Shown here: piece after piece, positions 53,701-64,000 of the stretch
How the letters are laid out: each line of letters begins with the position of its first letter
Position numbering within the stretch: the stretch's first letter is position 1
Notes under the pieces: generated by a model
What the model saw: the letters and a program-made list of their open reading frames with translations, nothing else
Told to the model about the DNA's origin: nothing
Databases searched by the model: none
Source: Larus michahellis
Lineage: Eukaryota > Chordata > Aves > Charadriiformes > Laridae
Length of the DNA stretch: 64,000 bases
Direction: 5' to 3'
Assembly (NCBI RefSeq): GCF_964199755.1
Contig: NC_133910.1
Location: 7,338,501 to 7,402,500 of the forward strand
Program-made: the position numbers and the translations under genes

Positions 53701-56700
53701 TTTAGTCCCATTCTGAAAATGGAGAATTTATTACTTCCATTCATTCTTGTTTTCCCACTTTTTTTTTTTCTCTGCTTCCTTAGCATGGAGAGATATATTT
53801 TGATCCGATTGGCTGTTATGGAATTTGTGGATTATTGTGTCTCCAGTTTTAGGAATAATTTGAAAACTAATCTTTAATTGCAGTATGTAACGAAAGAAAG
53901 ATTTTCCAGCTGCCAGCTTGTAAAAATCCTGAGTCAGGAAAATGCTGTTCAGAAACTCATTTGACGCTAATAGGGCAGAAAAGCTGATCATTAGCAGCTG
54001 AACTATTGCTGCCATTGGTGTCTTAATATGGGGCAGACTTCTCCCTTCTCACCCACTTCAGCTTTCTTGGCTGGGAAACACAGAAAACCCAGCAAAATAG
54101 GAGCCTTTGTGTGAAAGCAAATGGATTCTATATGCTAAGCTGACCAGAATTACAAACTTTTTATTTGACGTTATTAGAACATAGTCTAGAAATTAGAAGA
54201 TAATTGCTTTGCTCCTAACTCTTTCCAACAAATTCAGCTGTTCAAATAGTTTTTTGGGGTTTTTTTATTTATTTCAAAACTGCTTATTGTGGAGGAAGAA
54301 GTTCTTGTGGTTACGGCACCTTACTGGTTTTTGCATCTTGAAGCATTAAGCAAAAATAACGTCCTGATAAGACAAAAAATAAGGAAACATTTTTGAGATG
54401 TACTGGGGAAGATGTTCCTTCTGTCCATCTGATGTTCTGTATTGATGAGTGTCTGAACCAATAGAGGTGAAGTAACCTGTAGCTGGAGGGACTAAGGGAA
54501 TTCTTGACCTTCCTATTAGCACCCAACATATATTGCTCTTTGAGAGCACAAGTATCTGTCCTGCTAAAAAGAAATTGAGAAAATTCTATTTGTTTACCTC
54601 TGCAGTCTTCCAGCTTATTACTTTCATTAAATCTGTCTTCACTGTTACTGTATTTTCTCTTTGCTGCTTGATTCATGAGTGAAGTGCTGAGCAGGTAAAC
54701 GGGGAATGCTGAGAGAGAGATTTCTTGTTTCCTGTGAAGAGCCCAGAAGGAAATGACTGAAATAAGAGGGAGCTCTTTCAGATGGAATAGCAGAGCTGCA
54801 CTATATTGGTGGGGTTGCATGTTGAAAGATTATCTCATTTACTTTGTAGTGTTGTTAAATGATGACTTACCGGAGCTGGATGATGAAATAAATTGCCATA
54901 AAACACTAGAATGCTGCTCTGGGCCTTTATGGCTCTCTGATGCTGTACAAGATAGATGAAATTGCCCGGTTCACTGTGGCTTGGTAGAGGTGTCAGCAGA
55001 TGCTATTCATCCTTCCACGAAGGCTGGATGAGAACTTGCATTGCTGTCCAGAAATAGTTTTTTGGCCCTTCTCTTTTCTATTTAGATTCTTGTAGTCATG
55101 GCATTCATAGCTCCAGCAGGGCTACAGGCACCTGCTCCCAGCCACCCTGAGTTTGGCCTCTTCATAAATCTGTTTCTAAACTTGTGGCTCATGGCATGCC
55201 ACAAACTCTGCTGAGTTTTAGGTGGAGCACTTGAGTTTGACTAACCCAGTTTTCAAGTAGTCACTAACCTGTTCTTTTCCATCTCAATTTGCATACAGTG
55301 ATCCGTGTTTTCCCCAGACACATCTTGAAGGTAGTGCTTTTCAAAGCAGAGGGACTACCATCTGGCTTTGCCCTCGCTTGCTTTTTGGCGAATCCTTTGC
55401 AGTAAATGTACTGTGTGTGAACTTAGAGTCGTGTGACATTATTGCCCCATATTACAGAAGCGAGTTTGATTATGGGACACGGGTTCCTCAGACTGGCTCT
55501 GAGAGGGCACAGGTCTGGGACGGTGTGTGTTTGTGGGCTGATGCAGTCACCTGTTTGCTCTGGGGAGAACACAGATTCCCCTCCACGTGTTTCTAAATGA
55601 TTTGATTGTTCACCTCTGTCTAGTTTTCACAGGCAGATCACAAGGTGATGTGTTCATGTGTGTTTTCATTCATTTTGCATGAAGGCTGTAATCCCTGTGA
55701 TGTGTTTTGTGACAGGCATACTTTGACAGCGATGTTGCCACTCGTAATGCTGAACAGCTTGCTACCGATGTCCCTGTGCTATCTAACACCAACAGTCTAC
55801 CTAGTTGTGGTTCTGTTCTGCCTGCTCCTGGGAGCATGCAGCTGACACAGGTTTGTGAATCATTATGAATATTGCCGTTGAACCATTGAATACTGGTTAG
55901 CGATACCACGTCTTTTCTGAGAAAGATGATCTTCATAAATATGACATGACTAGTTCAGATTTTCTCCTGTTAAAAATACTACATTCTCCACTCTCCATCT
56001 AGTCATCATGTATCTGTCTGTGAGAACAGAGAGAGTACTAGTGCGCATGTGCCCCTGCATCTCCCAAAGCTGATATTTTCCTTCCCCTTCTCTCCTATTT
56101 CATTAGCAGAAAGTGCCTTTAATAAGACAGAATGTCTCCAGTCAGATCAGTCTTCATTCCCTTTCAAGATTCAGTTGAAGTACTGAAAGGGAAGCACTAC
56201 TGAAGCAAAGCAAAGTGTTCGTTATACTGCTAAGTAGTAACAGCAAACAAAGCCTGTAACACTTAAGTTTCTCCATTCCAAGAAACCTGGGCTTCCACCA
56301 CTCAGAAATGATGTGTAAGCCAGGACTGAGTTGGTGGTTTTAAGTTCATCTTTATTTGGGAAGCAGTAATTACAGGTGCTGTGGAACCTGAGCCCAGATG
56401 TAATCAAGTCTTAGTGACACATTCACAAATGTGACTCCCATCTTCTTTTACAGGCTTGTAAATTTTTGTGTTTCAATCCACAGATTCATGAAGCTGAGGA
56501 TCATAAAAATGCTTTGGATGAGAACAGGTGAGTGTCTGTGTGTGTTTCTCAAACAGCTTTGCAACGGGATCCCAAAGTGTCCAACAAATTAAGGTTTTAT
56601 TCCTCCCCAGTGCTGGTCTGACTGGGGGCAGTTCTCTGGGAGAAATTTTCATCGTGAGGTCTTTCTTTGTTCCCAGGTCTATCTCATCAACAGAAAGTCT

Positions 56701-59700
56701 CCGCCAGTTGTCTGAACAACTCAATGGCCTGGTTTCTCAGGTACAACCTCATTTTGATCCATTTGTTCTATTAATTCTCTTGATGTTTGGTGTGGAGTTT
56801 TGAGCAGTCAGCTCAAGAAAACACTCTTCAATCTTAGAGGTGTCTGCAGTCATCCTCCTAAACAATACCGTATTTAAGCATTGAGAGGCAAAAAATCCTG
56901 TTTCAGGAATGTAAAATTTCAGCAGCAGGAAGAAAAGCAGAGTGGGATGAATCAACAGCATGTATTCATGGAAAGATGTATTCTTGATTTAGTGGAAAAG
57001 AATCCAAGTCAATCTGCATAATTCACATCAGCTTGTCACAAGGGGAGTCTGCATCTATCCTTAGCCAGAAAAGTATGTTTTTTGTGCCTGTGTGTGGTAA
57101 TTTGAAGTGAAAGGTGCTATAAGAAGTAGTATTGTGACAGTCGGTTCTTACTTAATAGTGATTTGTTGCCTTGGGGAATAAAACTGACTTACAATAAAAC
57201 TGACTTACTTGACTGGTTTACTTCTAGTCTACGTCGTATGTGAATGGGGAAAGTGCTGTTTCTTCCACAAATATTAAGGAAATGGAAGTAAGTTGTTCTC
57301 AGTCTATTTCTTTCTTATTTGTGACTGTTGATCGCTTATTGGGACTTCTGTGATTACAGCAGTGTTAATGAGACCTAACTGAATGCACAGCTCACATACA
57401 CCGCTGTCTAGCGTTGTCTTGTGCTGTAATTGGGTAGCTGTGATCAACAGTAGGAGGCAGGTGTCAGAGGTGTTTCCAGTCTGGGGACAGTGTGGCTTCC
57501 ATGCACCTGCACTTCTTATTTCTCATTCACTTTTACGTCCAAGTGAAGCCTTGGCAGAAATGGATAAAAGATGTTGACGTCCCAGCTGCTTTTGTTGAAA
57601 CCATAGATTTTATTTTGTTTGGAGAATCTGATTGTATCAAACTGTGATGATGATTTATTTTTCTATCCTTTTTAATTATTGCTTTTTTCCTCCCCTCCTC
57701 CTCTCCTGCTCCTTCCTTTTTCTCCTATCTGCATGTGCCCATCAGACACGTTACCAGGAGCTGGCAGTAGCCCTGGATTCCAGCAATCTAACTAACAAAC
57801 AGCTCGTTACAAAGATAGAGGAATTGGTAAGAAACAATCCAACCAACCAGTTTGACATTGTCTTTGCTGCTCCTCCATGCTCTCTGGGTGTCTGCAAGGT
57901 TATGGGTTCTCTCATAGTGACACAAGGAAGGCTGCTTACACAGCACTTTTAAGGAACAAAATGGGCTGTATGGAAAACGTGTTAAGAGGATCAACGTCTA
58001 GGGCCACTTGTGAATGTATTGGCTCATCTGAGGAACATGAAACAGAGTTTTGTTGTTTCCACTTAAGCGTGCTCTGTTGATCTCATCGTGCTTTCCCTGG
58101 ATGATAAGCATCCTGATGAAAGAGCTATTTCTGATCCTGGTCTGAATCCTTGAAATACAGAATTCTGGTGCTGGCAGCAGCGTGAAAACCTCCTTTCTGC
58201 AGGTGATGATGCTGTTCTAAATATATCAGCAGAGTGGGAGCAATAGGTCTAAGAGAGAGCCTGGGGCTGGTTTCTGATCATATCCTGAGCTTCTCTTGGC
58301 ACGATGAATGAACTGCTTTGTCCTGTGGCCTGCATGGATTCCTGCTGCTGCTTTTCAGCCTTCAGCTTTAACACTGCAAGAAATGCAGCTAGGTGGACTT
58401 GTTTCAGTCTGAAAAGAGCCTTTCTTGTGTGAAATACTTTTCCCCATTTTGTTCCTCAAACTACACTTTTCCCAAAGTTCAGCATTTCCCAGTGTACCCC
58501 ATGACCCTTCTTGTTGTTTTATTTTTAGTTTTGGGTTATTTTTATTCCATTCTGTTTATTTTTGTCTTTTAACTGGGCTGCAGAGGTACCTAGTGTAGTG
58601 CACTGCCCGCCCAGGATTCTCCTTGTTTGCCTGCTTTTCTGTTTGCCTGGAACTATGTAGGGCCTCTGATGCATTTGTGGTCTTGCCTTTGCTTTTCCTG
58701 GTTACATTGTGCACTGGCATTGCTAGAATTGAAACCTCTAATTCATCACCCTTCCATCTGCAGTTGTGTTTCAAAATGTGTTGAAGTAGTAGTAATAAAG
58801 AAACAGGTTGGCCAATGTCCATTCTTTGGGAAGGGGAAAAAGTACTAATTATGTAGTTACTTTTGAGGCATCTGTGAGAAAACTGCCAGGGGGACAACAA
58901 CAGCCAGTGGCAAACACAGCAGCACAGTTTGTGTGGCAGCCTGTAGACAACTGTCACCCTTGTCTCCTTCACCCCATATCTAAAGATGCACTATGTATGG
59001 TCAACAAATCCCCATATACTTCACCCATAAGATCAAAATTGGCTAGGACAGAATTATCCCTTTTCTCTGCATTTGGCTTCAGTGCTCCCCCATACCACCT
59101 TTTGCAGAAGCCTGCCAACATACGTGCGGCTCTGCATGACTTAAAGGCCAGTTGTTAAGTGGGATAAAGGTCTAAGGTCTCAGTTAAAGGAAAAGACTTA
59201 TGTTTTTTGTTCAGGTTTTGGGGAGTTTTTTGTTGTGTTGTTTTTTTTTTTTTTAAAGCTTTTCAGGTGATGATCCTAATACATCAGGGTTACTACAATT
59301 AATTTCATAAATGTGGGATGCAAGTGTAACTGAAGTTAGTGGATGCTCAGATATATACAAGGGTTCCAGTAGCAGCGGTATTTGAGAAGAACTATGGTAA
59401 TGTACTGCACAATGAAAAACATACCTGGCATATAAGGCATATTTGTGAAGGGAGACTCGAATCTATTATTTTTAATAGCTAAGACGAACTTCCTAGTCTT
59501 CTACAGAAAGGATAATGGAAATTGTGTTTGCAGTAATTGGGCATGTATCCTACTTGATTAATGTGAAAATGTGTTTCAGCAATATGAGAGTATTTTCTCT
59601 TAATACTGGCATATCATTTTTCTTCCATAGAAACAGCAGAACCAAGAAGCAATGAATCAGCTGGAGAAGGTAAAGTGTGTCCTATTTTTGGATAGATACA

Positions 59701-62700
59701 GAAATAGGTATCTGTTTCTCCGAGGAGCAGAAAGCATAGTGGAGTGTGGCACAGGCGCATGCGATCTTGTCTTAAGTTAGATTCAGTTTCGTTTCTAGCA
59801 TAAGATTGAATATTTTGACTTCTTGAGGTAGGCCTGGCAGGTAGCCTTATTGTTTTGACAGAAGCTAATATTTAAATGCTCCAGTATTGGAGGAGTGCAG
59901 TAGAAGAAGGAGATTACAGTTTAAATCCTTGCCAGTAGTTTGCATTCCAAACACTGTCACATTTATGCTAGCAGTAATTGCGCTATGCTGTCATTGCCAT
60001 TCTAGGATGGATAACTAATGAAGTAGTTCAAATAATGGAAGACTGAAGGATGTCTTTAAAAATACTTGTATCATTTAGATGCTGGAAGGACTACCAATGA
60101 ATCACTGCTTTTTTTAGTTTGACATAAGCCAACAATGGTTAACTATATACATTTTTGTGCTGAATAGGCATCATTTGTTTATGCAGGAAAAGAAGGAGTT
60201 TGAACAGAAATTCTCTAAAGAGCAAGCAGCACTGAGGGAACAGCTACAGGTAAGGCAGAGTCTCCACTACTGTAATATCACCTGGCTTCTGCTGTTTTCT
60301 GGATCACTGACCACTCGTAGTCTTTATCCTGGAAGCCATGAGTCCATTCCTTCAGGAAAACTGGGATTCAGTCAGCCAGACTGTACTTAACTGCAAGAGC
60401 TCTTTACCTTTCCTGAATTATCCTTTTGTGACAACAGTGGTGTTGCAGTTACAAGCAAAGAAGTTTTGTGCTGAGCTGATTTTCCTTTCCCAAAGGTTCA
60501 CATCCAGACTATTGGAATTCTAGTTTCTGAGAAGTCTGAGTTGCAGACAGCCCTTGGACATACTCAGCAAGCTGCACGGCAGAAGTCAGGTAATTGACTG
60601 TGAGCGCTCCAGCTCAGGCTGTTGGTTAAAGTGTGGATTTCAAGTCACAGGCATGATAGCTCCTGGCAGCCAGCTCACGAACAGTCACTGACTCCTAATG
60701 AGCAATATTTGGCACTGTCACTGCGTCTGTCATCATAGCTGCCCCCAAATTGGAGCATGTTCATCCCATGGCAGTTGAGGTTCTTTTGTGCATCACTAAA
60801 GCCTTGTCAGCCCTGTTTGGGCCTGGTGACTACCCCAGACTGTTTCTTTCTGATTCTTTTAAAACTTTGTTCCATTTCTCCACCCTGCCTCCCACACAGC
60901 TGTCACGTTCTGAACTAAGTTTGAGCAATTCTATTAGGAAAAAAACCCAACCAACCAACATATTGTCTATTGTTCTGCAAAGGAAGTTTCATCATATCCC
61001 TCTAAAAGTGAGGAAGGTGGTTACAGAGAGCTTTACAGCTCAGAATTGCTAGTGATTCACCTGCAGAACCAGGAGTAGAACCAGATCTACCGATAAAAAA
61101 AGCTCTGTGCTGCCTTAAGAGCTTGTTGACAAAGTAGAAAGTGCTGTTCAGCCAGTTCCAAAAAGTTCTTTGTGGTTTAGACTCAACTAACTCTGCTCTG
61201 ACTTGTTCAGGAGAAGTTGAAAACCTGGCTGCTCGTTTACATTCATCTCGCCAGAGGGTATCAGAGCTAGAACGTACTTTGTCATCTATCTCTATGCAGC
61301 AAAAACAGTCAGAGAAGGTAAGAGTCACCTCTGTTTATGCTTAACCAGCAGCTCTGCCTTTGGCTATTTGCTTGTCACTACACTATTGCAAAGTCTGTAG
61401 TCCCTGCTTGGAGAAGAGGCAGAAATTAACCTTATTAATTAACCTTGTAAAGCCCTGTATTCTCCATGATCAAGGCAAACTTCATTCAGGCTTCTGTGAC
61501 CACTAATCATATGGTCCAGTTGCTGTCTTCAGATGTGGCACCTTACTTCATTAGTCTTGCCAGCTCCACACAACAGAAGCCTCGCCGAGACCTTGTCCCA
61601 GGAGGGTCTCCATCAAACAGACACTTTAGTATTGATATTAATCCAGAAGTTTGCAGACGTAACCTTATGTTCAGTTAGTAGCATCACATTTGAAAAGACT
61701 GAGCAGACTTACTCCTGGCAAATTCAGGAGGTTCTAAGCAAACCTGTCCTGAGGAGTTTGCCAAAGCTATGACCTTTTCCACTTTAGCTGATCTACTAAA
61801 GGTGAAATGAAGTATTTTTGAACATATTATTTGTTTGGATAAAATCTGTAGATGAATCAATAATTTCCTTTTTCTCCAGCATAATAAAGAGTTAGTGAAG
61901 GAGCGAGACAACCTGAAAATGGAACTATACAAACAAAGGTAAGTCCATTCTGCTTGTTACCGCAGAGTAACACTACTCTTCTCACTAGGGCCGCAAAACA
62001 TAACAAGGGGCGCAGACCACAGATGGTGACTTGGGAGGTTGGATATTTAATTTAAAAAACAAAACAAAAAACCACATCAGTAGATACGATGTTTCTGTGA
62101 TTCTTGCTGCTATGAAGAACTGGATTGTAAATTTATGACATGGACATCAGCAGACCCATAGTATCTATAGTGATGCCACTTTAATTTTTTTGTTTGTTTG
62201 TTTCAGCAAAAGTAGCGAGGAAATAAAGCAGCAGAATTCGGAGCTGTCAGAGAAAGTTCACTCCCTGGTTTCTGCAAACTCAGCTATGAAGTTGGATATG
62301 GAGGATTTGCATAAGAAACTGGAAATGGCTGAACTGATGATTCAACAGGTAACCATAATACTTCTGGGATGTGAGGGTAGGTCACACTGATCGTTGTAAG
62401 ACTTTGCCTCTGACAGTGCGGGCAAGACTTAACTCTTGTTTTTAAAGAAAGGCTTTAGTAAAAGGCTTTCAGTGAGGCCTCTGAGGAACAGAAAGTCTAT
62501 GTTCTAAGGAGTTGGAGCGGTAGATGGAAAGACATTGTGACATTGGTCTGCTAAAAGAATGTTATACAATATGAGAGGGTGACTGAACATACCAAGTGTG
62601 AAAATATGGTGACATTTCATGCTGGTCTCTGCAGCATATTGGTCAGTTGTGGTGCAGTCTCATTGAGAAACCAGTTGAGTAGGGGTGGTGTTTGTACCCA

Positions 62701-63928
62701 CCCTAGCAGAGGGTGGTGGTTTGGGCAATGGCAACTTGAGGGTCAGATGGGGAAAGTTAAGAGAAGCAGCCAGTTAGAAGGGGAGTGCTTGAAGTGTTAG
62801 CAGTCCAGAGTGCAACTTGGTGTTAAGGTGAGCCTGTGAGGCAAGAAACTGCTCTCCCCCCCCCCGACCCCGGACAGTGGCTTGAGTTACCCTTGAAATC
62901 AAGCCAACTGTTACTCTCCTAGGAAAAGTACTGTGTCTCAACTGAACCAGCCTTTTAACTTAGTCCACTGCCACGTTTCAGACATTGGCTTTAAATTCCT
63001 GACATGTTTGACAACTTTTAAGGGTCACAGGCTTTTATACCGTCTGATCTGGCTGTATAATACAGACTCTGGAAATGCACAAAGTTTCTGAGCCAAATGA
63101 TTTGATTAAAGCACATTTTCCTAAAAAAATATAGTAAATATAAAATTGGTAGGGAGGAGCTGCCCAGTTCAGCCTGTTTTACAGGGCTAAAACCTAAACT
63201 TTTTTTTTTTTTTTCATTCAATTTCACTGTGAGTTGGAGCACTTCAAAGAACTATAGAAGGTTCCAACACAGATCACGTGGCAATTACTATCTGTGGAAA
63301 GGCTACACTGAAACTGAGTATTAACATTTCACCACAACTTTTTGATTTTTGTTGGCAGTTCTCAAATCAGGCAGGGAGTCTGGATGCCAACCAGCAGTTG
63401 CAGATGGCACTGGAAGAGAAGGCGAGCCTGGAAACCCAGGTTGCTCAGGTAAGAGGTTGTATGAAATATGATCCAAATATTGACTTCTGTAAAGAAACTT
63501 TATGTGGCAGAAGAATGCAGTCTTGAGTTTTGCATTAACACTGGTTTCTTCAAGCCTTATCCCGTCAGCAGTCACTGCCAAATTTATTTAGCCAGCACAG
63601 TTTTCTTTGTGTTTGATTTTGTTTTGAACAGCTCTCAGAGTCACTTCACCAGCTCCAGGCAGAAAGAGATCAGTATGTAGAGAAACTGAAGGAGGAGAGA
63701 AGCATTTGGCAGCAGCGGGTGCAGCAGCTCTCTGAGCAGGTAACATCAGGGGCAGGATCTCAGCTGCTTTTGACAAACAAAGGCAGGAGTAAATGCACCA
63801 TGAACATTGTTTTCAACTTTCACCTGCGTGGGTCTTGCAGGTCCACACAATGGCAGAGGAGAAGGAGAAGCACATGGCCCAAATTCGGGAGCTGGAAGCC
63901 AATATTACAGAGCTGTTGAGCAAATCAG
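50420..63928 (+). CDS. GOLGA2: GOLGA2 (GM130), cis-Golgi matrix golgin, N-terminal half (continues beyond the window)
   Basis: GM130 is a long coiled-coil golgin on the cis-Golgi, held by GRASP65 at its C terminus and binding p115 through its basic N terminus; it tethers vesicles and takes part in mitotic Golgi breakdown and spindle assembly. Exons: 50420-50467, 51758-51880, 52234-52314, 55716-55850, 56484-56527, 56677-56740, 57228-57287, 57746-57826, 59631-59669, 60187-60249, 60496-60589, 61211-61317, 61880-61938, 62207-62348, 63359-63448, 63632-63739, 63841-63928. They encode 475 codons in one frame. The start [16 protein letters not shown] resembles human MSEETRQSKLAAAKKK. Exon 2 holds the CDK1 site context QKNSPGA and a basic KKKRKTK cluster, the p115/importin-binding part. 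Coiled coil starts at about [16 protein letters not shown] and continues to the edge. The final exon ends in phase 1 before GTATGG. The C-terminal GRASP65-binding end is outside the window. Confidence 0.96.
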
Positions 63929-64000
63929 GTATGGCTTCCAAAGTGGGGCTTCACACTGCAGAGCACCAGTGAGTTAACTCCGTCCCTGCTGTGCAGGAAC

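Overview
This is a eukaryotic nuclear window, almost certainly from a bird. Genes are split by GT-AG introns (one GC-AG), five GC-rich CpG-island promoters are present, a CR1-type LINE 3' end lies in a TRUB2 intron, and a solo LTR of an avian ERVL type sits upstream of SWI5. Gene order matches the 9q34.11 block of human as I recall it (URM1, SLC27A4, COQ4, TRUB2, SWI5, GOLGA2). The species cannot be named from the sequence.

Layout. 1-13.1 kb: 5' part of URM1 on the minus strand (coding exons 1 and 2; the rest is not found and probably lies left of the window), with a very long second intron. 13.2-21.8 kb: intergenic or 3'-UTR sequence with no gene I can support. 21.8-30.7 kb: complete SLC27A4 (FATP4), minus strand, 12 coding exons plus a non-coding first exon; its first intron holds a near-perfect 97-bp palindrome and a minisatellite. 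30.83 kb: intron-containing tRNA-Arg(TCT), plus strand, head to head with SLC27A4. 32.5-38.6 kb: complete COQ4, minus strand, 7 coding exons. 38.6-43.6 kb: complete TRUB2, plus strand, 8 exons, divergent from COQ4 with start codons at most 58 bases apart and possibly overlapping. 45.6-49.1 kb: SWI5, minus strand, convergent with TRUB2. 49.35-49.98 kb: solo LTR with matching 5-base target-site duplications. 50.4-64 kb: 5' half of GOLGA2 (GM130), plus strand, 17 coding exons; it continues past the right edge.

The genes are housekeeping in type: tRNA thiolation and urmylation (URM1), fatty-acid activation (SLC27A4), coenzyme Q synthesis (COQ4), mitochondrial RNA pseudouridylation (TRUB2), homologous recombination (SWI5) and Golgi structure (GOLGA2). 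They do not form one pathway; they share CpG-island promoters, several arranged head to head and carrying ZNF143-, ETS- or YY1-like motifs.

I found no previously undescribed multi-gene system. The most interesting points are promoter architecture (overlapping COQ4/TRUB2 starts, tandem ZNF143-like motifs, a Golgi-stress element at GOLGA2, an LTR pointing at SWI5), two long hairpin-forming inverted repeats, a GC-AG intron, and two GC-rich minisatellites. All exon borders were read by eye from reading frame, splice consensus and recalled human orthologues.
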